Source: Actinoallomurus iriomotensis
GTDB taxonomy: Bacteria; Actinomycetota; Actinomycetes; Streptosporangiales; Streptosporangiaceae
Direction: 5' to 3'
DNA length: 64,000 nt
Assembly (NCBI RefSeq): GCF_030269445.1
Contig: NZ_BSTJ01000001.1
Span: 645,898 to 709,897 of the forward strand
Shown here: in pieces, positions 45,358 through 53,984 of the stretch
How positions within the stretch are numbered: position 1 is the first letter of the stretch
How the letters are laid out: each line of letters opens with the position of its first letter
Notes under the pieces: model-generated
Told to the model about the DNA's origin: nothing
The model's input: only the letters and a program-made list of their open reading frames with translations
The model's database searches: none
Made by a program: the position numbers and the translations under genes

Positions 45358-46950
45358 TCATTCCCGGTCGACGGAGAACGTCGTGCACCCGGCGGTCTCG
45401 GAGACCACCCTTCCCCTGATGCGGGAGGGGTGGTCTTCCGGCACGTCGGCGCTGAGCCCGACCATGAGGTAGTCGCCCGGCCGCTCGATCCAGCGCACGC
45501 CTCGGAGTTCGAGGTCCCGGGAGACGAACGTCCCCTGCATGGCGTACGAGCCGGACGGGACGGACGGATTGCCCGGATGGGCGGAGAAGCTGAAGGTCGC
45601 CTCCAGCCCGCCGTCCGTCGTCACCGGCCGGATCACCAGTTCGAGATCGGTCACGCCCTGCAGGCAGGTGTAGGTCCCCCGCCAGTTGCCGGCGACCGCG
45701 GCGGCGGTACCGGGCGAGAGCGCCGGAACGCCCGGCGCGGATGGGCTGGCGGTGCCGGTCACGTTCTTCCGCCGGCCTCCAGAGCCGTCCGTGTCCCGTG
45801 TCGTGGCGAACGCGACGATGCCCACCACCGCCAGCAGCGCCAGGGCCGCCCCGGCCACCACGATGGCGCGTACCGGCCCGGCGCCGCGGGACGGCGCCCC
45901 GCCCGGCCAGGTCGGGTAGGGCGGCGGCGGTTGCTGCCGCCACTGGGCCGACTCGGACGGCCACAGAGGCCGCTGTCCCTCGTCGCCGTGGCCGGGCGGC
46001 GTCCACTCGAGCGTGCCCCGGTCGGCGACAGGGCCGTCGGCGCGGGCTCCCGGCCCGGACGGCGCGTCCCCGTTGAGAGGGGCGTTCCGCTCCGCGACCA
46101 TGGTCGTCACCGCGGGGGGAAGCCAGCCGCCGGGCCTGTCGGCCGACGCGGACAGTTCGCGCAGGACGTCGGCGACGAGCGGCCGGGCCGCGGGATCCTT
46201 GGCCAGGCAGCCGGCGACGAGTTCCCGCACCGGCGAGGACAGGGTGCCCAGGTCGGGCTCGGTGTGGAGGATCCGGTAGCCGATCGACGCGGTCGATCCT
46301 CCGTCGAAGGGCCCTCGGCCGGTGGCGGCGAAGGTCAGCACGGATCCCAGGGCGAATACGTCACTGGCGGGTCCCAGATCGCCGCTGCCATGGATCTGTT
46401 CGGGGGACATGAAGCCCGGCGTGCCGAGCAGCGAACCGGTGGCGGTGATCGCTGCGGCGTCCATCGCGCGAGCGATGCCGAAGTCGATGATCCGCGGACC
46501 GTCGACGGCCAGGATGACGTTGCCGGGCTTGAGATCCCGGTGCACCAGCCCGCAGGCGTGGATCGCGGCCAGGCCCTCGGCCAGCCCGGCGCCCAGTGCC
46601 AGGACGCTTCGTGGCGGCAGCGGTCCATGCGCCTCGACCGCCTCGCGCAGTGAGGGGCCGGGAATGTAGGCGGTGACCAGCCACGGAGGGTCGGCGGTCG
46701 GGTCGGCGTCGACCAGCGGCGCGGTGTGGAAGCCGCCGACGCGGCGAGCCGCCTCCACCTCCTGGCCGAAACGGCGGCGAAAGCCGTCGTCGGCCGCCAG
46801 CCCCGGCAACAGCACCTTGACCGCGACCGGCCGCCCGCCCGGCGAGTGGCCGAGGAACACCTGTCCCATGCCTCCGCCGCCGAGCCGGCCGACCAGCCGG
46901 TAGGAGCCGATCTCTCGTGGGTCCTCCGGCCGCAGAGGTCTCATCGTCAT
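45358..46950 (-). CDS. Membrane Ser/Thr protein kinase (Hanks type)
   Basis: A 530-residue kinase. The cytoplasmic domain (about 15-280) has GRLGGGGMGQVFLGHSPGG (P-loop), Lys in VAVKVLLPG, catalytic HRDLKPGNVILAVDG, DFGIARAMDA and GTPGFMSPEQI. A Pro-rich linker and one membrane helix (AIVVAGAALALLAVVGIVAF) follow, then a small extracytoplasmic beta domain (GNWRGTYTCLQGVTDLELVI) with no PASTA repeats. The ligand is unknown. Start MTMRPLRPED (ATG 46950); ATG 46944 is an alternative. It separates comEA from degV. Confidence 0.92.
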   Translation of the reverse strand: MTMRPLRPEDPREIGSYRLVGRLGGGGMGQVFLGHSPGGRPVAVKVLLPGLAADDGFRRRFGQEVEAARRVGGFHTAPLVDADPTADPPWLVTAYIPGPSLREAVEAHGPLPPRSVLALGAGLAEGLAAIHACGLVHRDLKPGNVILAVDGPRIIDFGIARAMDAAAITATGSLLGTPGFMSPEQIHGSGDLGPASDVFALGSVLTFAATGRGPFDGGSTASIGYRILHTEPDLGTLSSPVRELVAGCLAKDPAARPLVADVLRELSASADRPGGWLPPAVTTMVAERNAPLNGDAPSGPGARADGPVADRGTLEWTPPGHGDEGQRPLWPSESAQWRQQPPPPYPTWPGGAPSRGAGPVRAIVVAGAALALLAVVGIVAFATTRDTDGSGGRRKNVTGTASPSAPGVPALSPGTAAAVAGNWRGTYTCLQGVTDLELVIRPVTTDGGLEATFSFSAHPGNPSVPSGSYAMQGTFVSRDLELRGVRWIERPGDYLMVGLSADVPEDHPSRIRGRVVSETAGCTTFSVDRE

Positions 46951-47025
46951 AACCCCCGTACGTCCCGATCATCGAGACCGCCAGCTGTACTTCCCCGTGA
47001 TCGCGACATTCTAGGGCGGGCCGGT

Positions 47026-47868
47026 TCAGAACTGCCGTCGCGAGACGACCACGCCGAGCATCCCCGGACCGACGTGTGCGCCCACGACCGGGCCCGCCTC
47101 GCCGACGTACAGCTCGAACAGGCGTGGGATGCGCTCGCGCAGCCGCGCCGCGAGGGCGGCGGCCCGCGAGGACGCCGCCACGTGCTGGACGGCCACGTCG
47201 ACCTCCCGGTCACCGGCGAGTTCGACCGCGAGTTCCTCCAGCCGGGCGAGCGCACGCGACGTCGTCCGCACCTTCTCCAGCGGCGCGATTCGTCCACCCG
47301 TGATGCGCAGCAGCGGCTTGATCATCAACGCGGAGCCCAGCAGGCTCGCCGCCGCGCCGATGCGGCCGCCGCGTCGCAGGTGTTCCAGGGTGTCGACGTA
47401 GAACAGCGAACGCGTCGCGCGCACGCGGCGCGTCGCGGCGTCGGCGACCTCGTCGAGGCCGGCGCCCGACGCGGCGGCCTCGGCGGCCGCCATCACCCCG
47501 AACCCGAGCCCCATCCCGATCGAACGGCTGTCCACCACCCGGACGGGGATCGGCGCGTCATCCGCGGCGAGCCGGGCGCTGTCCACCGTGCCCGACATCT
47601 CGCCGGAAAGGTGCACGGAGGCGACCGCCCGCGCGCCGGCGCCGGCCGCCGCCTGGTACGCGCGGCCGAAGCGTTCAGGCGAGGGCCGCGAGGTCGTGAG
47701 CGCCTGCCAGTCGCGCGGCCCGCCCGCCGTCGTACGGCCCCGGCCCTCCTCGCGGACGTCACCGCCGACCGCGACCTGGAGCGGAACGACCGTCACGTCG
47801 TGCGCGGAGACGACGTCCTCCGGCAGGTAGGCGGTGGAATCGGTGACGATCGCGACCGCTGCTCTCAT
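47026..47868 (-). CDS. DegV family fatty-acid-binding protein
   Basis: A 280-residue two-domain protein. It begins VAIVTDSTAYLPEDVVSAHD (the DegV start), has VASVHLSGEMSGTVDSARLA in the Thr/Ser-rich lipid-binding part, SLFYVDTLEHLRRGGRIGAA, and GPVVGAHVGPGMLGVVVS at the C-terminus. In Gram-positive bacteria such proteins bind fatty acids for FakA-type kinases. ATG 47868 is the start. In actinobacteria degV usually lies near comEA-comEC; here an esterase and a kinase are between. Confidence 0.9.
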   Translation of the reverse strand: MRAAVAIVTDSTAYLPEDVVSAHDVTVVPLQVAVGGDVREEGRGRTTAGGPRDWQALTTSRPSPERFGRAYQAAAGAGARAVASVHLSGEMSGTVDSARLAADDAPIPVRVVDSRSIGMGLGFGVMAAAEAAASGAGLDEVADAATRRVRATRSLFYVDTLEHLRRGGRIGAAASLLGSALMIKPLLRITGGRIAPLEKVRTTSRALARLEELAVELAGDREVDVAVQHVAASSRAAALAARLRERIPRLFELYVGEAGPVVGAHVGPGMLGVVVSRRQF

Positions 47869-48018
47869 GCCCGGAGTCTAGTGCCGTGTCGCCCGGCGGC
47901 CTCCTCGCCCGCCGTTCACCCTCGTCAACGGTGCGAAGCGAAAACGAACGGAGAATCCGCGAACCGTGTCGCGCAATTCGATTCGCGTGATCGCTCATCG
48001 ACCGGAAAAATCTTGTTC

Positions 48019-49110
48019 GTGAGCGTGGAGGTCGCCGGGCTCGACGAGCTTTATGAACGTCTCGGGCACCGGTTCGGAAGGGCGGAGCCGCGGCGCCGGG
48101 CGTTCGCGTATCTGCGGGGCCTGCTGGCGGGTCTGGAACGTAAGAACGGATGGACTCTCGCCGAACACGCTGGAGAGGTGAGCCCGGACGGGATGCAGAG
48201 GTTGTTGCGCAAGGCCGTCTGGGACGCCGCGGCCGTGCGTGACGACCTGCGCGAGTACGTCGTCGAGCATTTGGGCGACGTGAATGCGGCGCTGGTCGTC
48301 GGCGCCACGGGATTCACGAAGAAAGGCACCGGCTCCGCGGGGGTCGAGCGGCAGTACTCGGACGCCACGGGCCGGATGGAGAACTGCCAGGTCGGCACAT
48401 TCCTGGCGTACGCGTCCGGCAAGGGCCGGGCGTTGATCGACCGGGAGCTGTATCTGCCCGAATCCTGGGCCGATGACCCGGTACGCCGCCGGACTGCCGG
48501 AATTCCGGATCGGGTGCGGTTCGCGGCCAAATCGCGTCAGGCGCAGGACATGATCGCGGCGGCGATCGCCGCCGAGGTGCCGTTCCGATGGCTGACCGCC
48601 GACGAGACCTATGGAAAGGCCGGCCACCTGCGGTATTGGCTGGAATGCCGGGACGTTTTCCACGTCGTGGCGACCGGCCGCGACGACACGGTCGTCACCG
48701 AGGGCCTGCGGGAGTCGCGCGTCGATGAGCTGATCGCCGCATTATCCGCCCGCGCGTGGCGACGCCGCTCCCGCGGCGAAGACGCGCACGGCCCGGGCGC
48801 CGACGACTGGGTCCGTACGCCGATCCGGCCGCTGCACGCCCCGGGGCGCGGCCACTGGCTGCTGGCCCGGCGCCGCGTGAGCGACGGCGAGCTCACCTAC
48901 TACGTCTGCTACGGGCCGGCCCGCACCACTCTGAACGAGCTCATCACCGTCGCCGGCACGCGGCAGGCCATCGAGGAGTGCTTCCGGGCCGCACGGGACG
49001 ACGCCGGCCTGGACCACTACCAGGCGCGCCACTACGACGCCTGGTACCGCCACATCACCCTGTCGATGTTCGCGCACGCCCTTCAGGTCGTCACGGTCGC
49101 CCGTCCCTGA
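48019..49110 (+). CDS. IS701-family transposase, probably catalytically defective
   Basis: A 363-residue DDE transposase of the IS701 type found in actinomycetes: RFGRAEPRRRAFAYLRGLLA, KNGWTLAEHAGEVSPDGMQR, GVERQYSDATGRMENCQVGT, LIDRELYLPESWADDPVRRR, ADETYGKAGHLRYWLECRDV and the end IEECFRAARDDAGLDHYQAR. The family's first catalytic Asp lies in a DDTGF-KKG motif; here it reads GATGFTKKG, so both Asp are lost. The second Asp (ADETYG) and Glu (IEECF) remain. Start GTG 48019 is tentative, and no terminal inverted repeats were found. Confidence 0.8.
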   Translation: MSVEVAGLDELYERLGHRFGRAEPRRRAFAYLRGLLAGLERKNGWTLAEHAGEVSPDGMQRLLRKAVWDAAAVRDDLREYVVEHLGDVNAALVVGATGFTKKGTGSAGVERQYSDATGRMENCQVGTFLAYASGKGRALIDRELYLPESWADDPVRRRTAGIPDRVRFAAKSRQAQDMIAAAIAAEVPFRWLTADETYGKAGHLRYWLECRDVFHVVATGRDDTVVTEGLRESRVDELIAALSARAWRRRSRGEDAHGPGADDWVRTPIRPLHAPGRGHWLLARRRVSDGELTYYVCYGPARTTLNELITVAGTRQAIEECFRAARDDAGLDHYQARHYDAWYRHITLSMFAHALQVVTVARP

Positions 49111-49438
49111 GACGACCAAAACCGAGTATTCGGCTGAGCACATCCCCCGGGGTGCCGCTGCACGGTAGCAGCCAAGTGCCGTTGTAGTCACGGCGATCGC
49201 GCCTCGGACGTGAGCACGGTTACGGACCGTATTCCCTCCACGGCCAGCTGTTGATCACTGTTGAAATGAATGCCGATGTTGTGTTGAGGTGTGATCGCAT
49301 TTTTCGCCATCAGGCGGCGCTGTGGTCGGCGATATGACGTCGACACTAATACTGACTTAACGTAGCCAATCGCTGACGCCGCTACGGAGCGTGCGCGCCA
49401 GTCGACCGTTAGCGATCATTTCGGAGGTAAATCTCGCC
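49111..49438. other. IS remnant flank and MHYT leader
   Basis: No gene. The segment GGTAGCAGCCAAGTGCCGTT (49165-49184) resembles the right-flank sequence seen near IS701-type elements, but a matching left end is not visible. The rest is relatively AT-rich and leads to the MHYT gene, whose SD GGAGG is at 49423-49427. Confidence 0.4.
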
Positions 49439-50209
49439 TTGGGACACATGGAATATGGCACGCAAATCCCTATCATTGCCTATTTGGTCTCCTGCCTCGG
49501 CTGCGGCCTTGGCCTGATCTGCACGACTCAGGCGAGAGGAGCCACCCGCGCCTCCCGTAACGTCTGGCTGGCGTTGTCCGCGGTGTCGATCGGCGGGACC
49601 GGCATCTGGGGCATGCACTTCACCGGGATGCTCGGAGTCACCGTTCACGGCTCCCCGGTCAGGTGGGATGTCGCCCTGACGGTGGTGAGCCTCGTCATCG
49701 CCATCGTGATCGTCGGATTCGGCATGTTCCTGGTCGGCCACAGCAAGCCGGGAATGCGCACGCTCCTGCCCGCCGGCCTGATCACCGGCTGCGGTGTCGC
49801 GGCAATGCATTACATGGGCATGGCGTCAATGCGAGTACAGGGATCGCTCCGTTACAACGTCCCTCTCGTGGTGCTTTCCGTGGCCATCGGAGTCATCGCG
49901 GCGACCGCCGCTCTCTGGATAACAAGAAATGTCCGCCGGAAGGCCGCGATGGTGCTCGCGGTACCGATCATGGGACTGGCCGTGTGCGGCATGCATTACA
50001 CCGGAATGGCCGCGACGAGCATGGTGCTCGACGCCAAGGCGCCGATGCCGACAGGGGCGCAGAATTCGATGCTCGCCTGGCCTCTGATCATTTGGATCAT
50101 CGCCTGCCCGGTCATGATCTTGTCGGCTCTCGCGCTCGCTCCGTCCGCCGAGGAGATCAAGACCGAGCAGTACTACCAGGAAGTCGCCGCACGCCTGCGG
50201 AATGAGTAG
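49439..50209 (+). CDS. MHYT-domain membrane sensor
   Basis: A 256-residue protein with seven hydrophobic helices. It carries the three MHYT-type motifs WGMHFTGM, AMHYMGM and GMHYTGM, whose Met and His residues are thought to bind copper and sense gases such as oxygen, CO or NO. No output domain (HTH, GGDEF or kinase) is attached, so it is a stand-alone sensor. TTG 49439 lies 11 bp after GGAGG; ATG 49448 is less well placed. The C-terminus is charged. It stands alone between an IS remnant and a SpoU gene. Confidence 0.85.
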   Translation: MGHMEYGTQIPIIAYLVSCLGCGLGLICTTQARGATRASRNVWLALSAVSIGGTGIWGMHFTGMLGVTVHGSPVRWDVALTVVSLVIAIVIVGFGMFLVGHSKPGMRTLLPAGLITGCGVAAMHYMGMASMRVQGSLRYNVPLVVLSVAIGVIAATAALWITRNVRRKAAMVLAVPIMGLAVCGMHYTGMAATSMVLDAKAPMPTGAQNSMLAWPLIIWIIACPVMILSALALAPSAEEIKTEQYYQEVAARLRNE

Positions 50210-50367
50210 CACTGCAACGGCACTTATCGGGGGCCGCAACGCGGCATCTTCCAGGCGTCGCTCCCGATCGTCTCCATGTCGACAGGATCAGCCGAATACC
50301 CGGTTATGGACGCTGCGGCGAAGGCAGGGCTCGGGTTCAGTACGACGCAGAACCCGAGCCGCGGCGC

Positions 50368-50886
50368 TCACGACATCCCGGCCAGCTTGTACAGCACGAG
50401 TGAGCCCGCGACCGCGACGTTCAGGCTCGCCCCCGTACCGATCATCGGGATCTCCACCACCTCGTCCAGCAGGTCGAGTGCCTCGGGCGGGATGCCCGTC
50501 CGCTCGTTCCCGAGCACCGCGACCGTACGGCGGCGGGCCATCGGCAGATCGGCGAGGCGTACCGCGTCCTCGGCGAGCTCGACACCGAGGACGTGGGTGT
50601 CCCTCTGGTTCCGCAGCCACCGCAGCGGCCCGTGAACCCAGTGCACACAGGCCCGCTCGCGCAGCGTGTCGCCGCGGGCGAGAGCCTCGGGCACCCACGG
50701 AAGCCGGGGCACGGCCAGGCAGGCGCCGACGGCGTCACACGTGCGGAGGAGGGTGCCGAGGTTGGCCCCGTGCTGCGGCCACAGCGGGGCGACGATCAGA
50801 TGGTCCCAGCAGCGATGCGAACGCCGCCGGCGGGAGCGGTGCAGGTCGCGGGGCGTGCGCACCCGGATCGACCGCGCGCTCACCAC
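50368..50886 (-). CDS. SpoU-family RNA 2'-O-methyltransferase
   Basis: A 172-residue SPOUT methyltransferase. The C-terminal knot carries LGNERTGIPPEALDLLDEVV and IPMIGTGASLNVAVAGSLVL, the SpoU motifs 2 and 3, and the N-terminal motif 1 region includes WPQHGANLGTLLRTCDAVGA. The enzyme methylates a ribose in tRNA or rRNA; the target is unknown. The first 20 residues (MVSARSIRVRTPRDLHRSRR) are unusually Arg-rich and the start (GTG 50886) is uncertain. It sits between the MHYT gene and decayed genes. Confidence 0.85.
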   Translation of the reverse strand: MVSARSIRVRTPRDLHRSRRRRSHRCWDHLIVAPLWPQHGANLGTLLRTCDAVGACLAVPRLPWVPEALARGDTLRERACVHWVHGPLRWLRNQRDTHVLGVELAEDAVRLADLPMARRRTVAVLGNERTGIPPEALDLLDEVVEIPMIGTGASLNVAVAGSLVLYKLAGMS

Positions 50887-51004
50887 ACCCGGGCGGTGAC
50901 GCCCCTTGTCGTGAGAGTCATGAGATGCGCCCTTTCAGCGGCGGACGCGAGCCATCGACGAGCCTCATACGGACCCGAATGATAGCCGCTCGACCATGAC
51001 ACAG

Positions 51005-51474
51005 GGTGGGGCCGATGTGCTACGACGCCCGCCAGCAGCCAAAGCGAGGCGTTGAATCGCACGTCGGCGCTCTGCACGCGCATCCACGGGACGATGCCTA
51101 CGCTGTTCTGCGCGGCGGCGAACACGGCGATCGGCGACGCCACCAGGAACCGGCCGTACAGTACGGCCACGACCAGCAGCGCGTACACGGCGGATCGCAC
51201 GGGCCCGCCCCGGCGATCCCAGTGCCGCATCGCCGAACGCCGCGACGGCCAGACTCAGGGCCGCGAGATGAAGGCCGTCGGCCCACCAGCGGATCGGGAG
51301 GGCCGACCGCCGCCGCGCGCGGGCGGCGAACGCGCCGCGCACCAGCGCCACGCTCTCCCGCGCCGAGGGCGTGCGACGGCCCGCACCGGTCTCGATCAGC
51401 GCGCCGAGCAGCTCGTCGCGGTGACCGTCGAGGTAGGCGCTCAGCAGCAACCGGTACCAGCGCTCCGCGCTCAC
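51005..51474 (-). pseudogene. Frameshifted membrane protein remnant, PadR partner
   Basis: The gene starts GTG 51474 (MSAERWYRLLLSAYLDGHRD), overlapping the PadR stop as GTGA. It reads through ALPIRWWADGLHLAALSLAV, a membrane-protein start typical of PadR-linked genes. Around 51230 the frame breaks; the other frame continues PVRSAVYALLVVAVLYGRFL and VASPIAVFAAAQNSVGIVPW, again membrane helices of the same protein. After about 51010 the similarity ends. It is therefore a frameshifted and 3'-truncated gene of a PadR operon. Confidence 0.6.
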
Positions 51475-51776
51475 GGGTGCACCGGCCGGAGTCGTACGAG
51501 ACTCGCCGCAGCCGCCATCCGCGCGGCCTCCTTCGTGACGGCCGCGACGCCGTCGTCGGTGACACGGAAGTAACGGCGAGGCCGCCCGTCGACGACCTCC
51601 TCCCGGTCGACCGCGATCAGGCCGCCCGCCGCCATACGGTCGAGCGCGCCATAGAGCGTCCCGACCGCCGGGCGCACCCGGCCATCGGACTGCTCACCGG
51701 CGCGCTTGATGATGCCGTAGCCGTGGAGAGGGCCGTCGAGCAGCGCCGCCAGAATGAAGTAGGTCGCCTCGCTCAT
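51471..51776 (-). CDS. PadR-family transcriptional regulator
   Basis: A 101-residue winged-HTH repressor. It reads SEATYFILAALLDGPLHGYG (the PadR start), then VGTLYGALDRMAAGGLIAVD and YFRVTDDGVAAVTKEAARMA. ATG 51776 gives the family start; ATG 51797 would add seven residues. The upstream sequence CGATATATATG is very AT-rich and includes a possible -10, and no SD is visible, so translation may be leaderless. It is coupled to the broken membrane protein gene. Target and ligand unknown. Confidence 0.85.
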   Translation of the reverse strand: MSEATYFILAALLDGPLHGYGIIKRAGEQSDGRVRPAVGTLYGALDRMAAGGLIAVDREEVVDGRPRRYFRVTDDGVAAVTKEAARMAAAASLVRLRPVHP

Positions 51777-51930
51777 CGTTCGCGTGATCACGAACATATA
51801 TATCGAGTGTCGAAGTATGCGACCTCTCGGCACGCTCAACCGCGCCCGCCCATACGGGTGGCCGAGCTCACCGGCACCGCCGCGAGCCACGACCCGACGG
51901 CGCGATCGTCGTGCACCGTGTCCGCCCGTC

Positions 51931-52200
51931 GCCGTGGAGCCCGACGACGCGTACGACTTCACGGTCGCCGACTTGGCGGGCGTCGCCTCGGCGGCGACGG
52001 TCGTGCACCACGGGCCGATGGAGGAGGTCGTCGCGACCGAGCAGGCGCTCACCCGCTGGATCGACGCCCACGGCCACCGCGCCGTCGCGTACGCGCGGGA
52101 GCTCCACCTCGAGTGCCCGCCCGGCTCTCCCGGCAGGTGGGTCACCGAGCTACAGGCGCCGATCGAGAGCCGTCAGCCGGCCGGTTCTTCGTGGAGGTAG
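51931..52200 (+). pseudogene. C-terminal fragment of a MerR regulator with GyrI-like domain
   Basis: The frame reads VEPDDAYDFTVADLAG, then ASAATVVHHGPMEEVVATEQ, LTRWIDAHGHRAVAYARELH, and WVTELQAPIE. This matches the effector-binding (GyrI-like) C-terminal domain of MerR-family activators. The HTH half is not found upstream. The fragment ends at TAG 52200, overlapping the end of the convergent hydrolase gene. It is the remains of a deleted regulator gene. Confidence 0.6.
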
Positions 52201-52859
52201 GCCTCCAGGCGGTCAGCGAGGTCCTTGGGACGGCTGAGTGCCGGGCAGTGGCCGCCGTCCATCTCGTCCGGGACGATGCCGAGCCGGTCGCGTACGACGC
52301 GGCGCAGGAACGACGCCGGGAAGAACCGGTCGTCGCGGCCCAGCAGAAAGCGCGTCGGGACGTCCGGCCACGCCTGCAGCGGCCACGGGTCGGTCCACAT
52401 CGAGGCCGACTCGTTCCGCGGCTCACGCGCCGTCGCCTCCGCCACGATCTCCGGCGGCACATCGTGGAAGAAGGTCTCCACCACGTCGAACTCCGGTGAG
52501 CGCCCGTCGCGGACGGCCTGTTCGCGGCGGGCCTGATCGGAACCGGTGTTGCCCCACCAGTCACCGGCCGTCTCGCCCGGCGTGGGGACCATCGCGCAGA
52601 GCATCACCAGCAGCCGCACCGGCACGCGGTCGCACACCAGTGGGCCGGTGAAGCCGCCCAGCGACTGCGCCACCACGACCAGGTCCGTACGGTCGCCGAT
52701 GGCCGACAGGACCGTGTCGGTGTAGCCGGCCAGGCCCGCGTCGTCGTCGCTCGGCAGCTCGGGCGCCACCACGTCATGGCCGCGCCCGCGCAGCTCAGGG
52801 ACGAGCCGCTGCCAGTACGAGGCGTCGCCCGCACCGTGGATCAGGACATAGGTCGCCAT
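52173..52859 (-). CDS. Alpha/beta hydrolase
   Basis: A 228-residue hydrolase. The N-terminal strand YVLIHGAGDASYWQRL contains the HG oxyanion motif, the nucleophile elbow is VVAQSLGGFTGPLV, an acid residue lies near DDRFFPASFLRRVV, and the catalytic His is in MDGGHCPALSRPKDLADRLE. The pattern is that of the esterase/lactonase-like alpha/beta hydrolases of unknown substrate. ATG 52859 overlaps the previous stop (TGATG), so it is coupled to the shortened flavoprotein gene. Confidence 0.85.
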   Translation of the reverse strand: MATYVLIHGAGDASYWQRLVPELRGRGHDVVAPELPSDDDAGLAGYTDTVLSAIGDRTDLVVVAQSLGGFTGPLVCDRVPVRLLVMLCAMVPTPGETAGDWWGNTGSDQARREQAVRDGRSPEFDVVETFFHDVPPEIVAEATAREPRNESASMWTDPWPLQAWPDVPTRFLLGRDDRFFPASFLRRVVRDRLGIVPDEMDGGHCPALSRPKDLADRLEAYLHEEPAG

Positions 52860-53239
52860 CAGCGCCCTCTCTTCTGGAACTCTCCGGCGGTCGTGCCGCC
52901 GGGAAAACGCGTGCGGAAGTCGAGGACCCCGACCCACGACGGCCGGAGCGCGAGGCGGGCCATCCGCAGACCCGGAACATCGATCTCGGCGATACCGGCC
53001 GCCGCCCGCTCCTCGCCGGCGTAACGACGCTGCGCCGACGCGTACTCCGGCACGACGCCCTCGACGTCGGCGACCTCCATCCGGCCGCGAAGCGACAGCA
53101 CCTCGGGCGGCGGTCCCGCGGAGTCCGGCCACGGCCGCAGCGCGGCGATCTTGCGCGCGCCCGCGAACGTCGGCAAGACGACCTCCTCCCCCGTCCAGTC
53201 GTCCAGCAGGCGCAGGTCTCCCTGAGCGAGTGCCTCCAT
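52859..53239 (-). CDS. Internally shortened pyridoxamine-phosphate-oxidase-like protein
   Basis: A 126-residue protein related to split-barrel (PPOX-type) flavoproteins. It reads EALAQGDLRLLDDWTGEEVV, then TFAGARKIAALRPWPDS, PPEVLSLRGRMEVADVEGVV and PEYASAQRRYAGEERAAAG, ending in VGVLDFRTRFPGG. The usual family has about 30 further residues between the first helix and WTGEEVV, and extra residues before PPEVL; both segments seem deleted in frame. It may be inactive. Co-transcribed with the hydrolase. ATG 53239 follows AGGAG. Confidence 0.6.
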   Translation of the reverse strand: MEALAQGDLRLLDDWTGEEVVLPTFAGARKIAALRPWPDSAGPPPEVLSLRGRMEVADVEGVVPEYASAQRRYAGEERAAAGIAEIDVPGLRMARLALRPSWVGVLDFRTRFPGGTTAGEFQKRGR

Positions 53240-53245
53240 ACGTTG

Positions 53246-53260
53246 CTCCTAAATCAGGAG
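53246..53260. promoter_or_regulatory. Inverted repeat forming the SD sites of two divergent genes
   Basis: CTCCT-AAATC-AGGAG: each arm is the Shine-Dalgarno of the gene it faces, 6 bp before ATG 53239 on the minus strand and 3 bp before ATG 53264 on the plus strand. The intergenic gap is only 24 bp, so the two transcripts must start within or very close to each other's coding region. Confidence 0.6.
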
Positions 53261-53263
53261 TAA

Positions 53264-53953
53264 ATGATCCTGGATACGATAGCGACCGTGTCGGACAAAA
53301 GGCGTTACGACGATCCGTGCGGGATCGCTCGCGGCCTCAATGTGATCGGCGAGCGATGGGCGCTACTCGTGGTACGCGAGCTGCTGTTCGGCCCCAAACG
53401 CTTCACCGACCTGCGCCACGGCCTGCCCACGGCGAGCCAGAACGTCCTGTCCCAACGCCTGCGGGAGCTGGAGACCGGCGGGGTCGTCCGCCGCCGCAGG
53501 CTCGGCCCGCCCGCGGCCACCTGGGTGTACGAGCTGACGGAGTGGGGCCGGGGCCTGGAACCGGTGCTGTTCCACCTCGGCCGCTGGGGCAGCCGGTCGC
53601 CGCGGACCTCCGGCAACGAGCTCAGCACCGACGCGCTGATGCTCGCGCTGCGGACGAGCTTCGACGCGGACGCGGCCCGGGACGGGACCTGGGAGCTCCG
53701 CCTCGGCGACGACCGCTTCCGCGCCGTGGTCGCGGACGGGCGGTTGCGGCTCGAACGCGGCGGGGCGGACGAGCCGGACGCGGTACTGGTCACCGACGTC
53801 GCCACGCTGAGATCGGTGGCGTTCGGCGACCGCGCACTCGACGAGGCCGCGGCCGACGGGGCGCTGCGCGTCGAGGGCGACGAAGAGGCCGCCGCCCGCT
53901 TCGCCGCGAGCCTCCGCCGCCCGGCTCCCCTGGAGCCGGCCGAGACGCGGTAA
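53264..53953 (+). CDS. HxlR-family transcriptional regulator with SCP2-like C-terminus
   Basis: A 229-residue regulator. The N-terminal HxlR winged HTH reads CGIARGLNVIGERWALLVVR, ELLFGPKRFTDLRHGLPTAS and VLSQRLRELETGGVVRRRRL. The C-terminal 100 residues (GTWELRLGDDRFRAVVADGR and FGDRALDEAAADGALRVEGD) resemble a sterol-carrier-like domain seen in some HxlR proteins. ATG 53264 has AGGAG upstream at short spacing; GTG 53288 is an alternative. Divergent from the shortened flavoprotein-hydrolase pair, which it probably controls. Confidence 0.88.
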   Translation: MILDTIATVSDKRRYDDPCGIARGLNVIGERWALLVVRELLFGPKRFTDLRHGLPTASQNVLSQRLRELETGGVVRRRRLGPPAATWVYELTEWGRGLEPVLFHLGRWGSRSPRTSGNELSTDALMLALRTSFDADAARDGTWELRLGDDRFRAVVADGRLRLERGGADEPDAVLVTDVATLRSVAFGDRALDEAAADGALRVEGDEEAAARFAASLRRPAPLEPAETR

Positions 53954-53984
53954 GGCCTCAGCTTGTTCTCAACCTCTGAGTGCG

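Noticed and set aside
45251-46006. Minus-strand frame overlapping the esterase and kinase ends
   Set aside because: Arg-rich shadow of the kinase tail with no motif.
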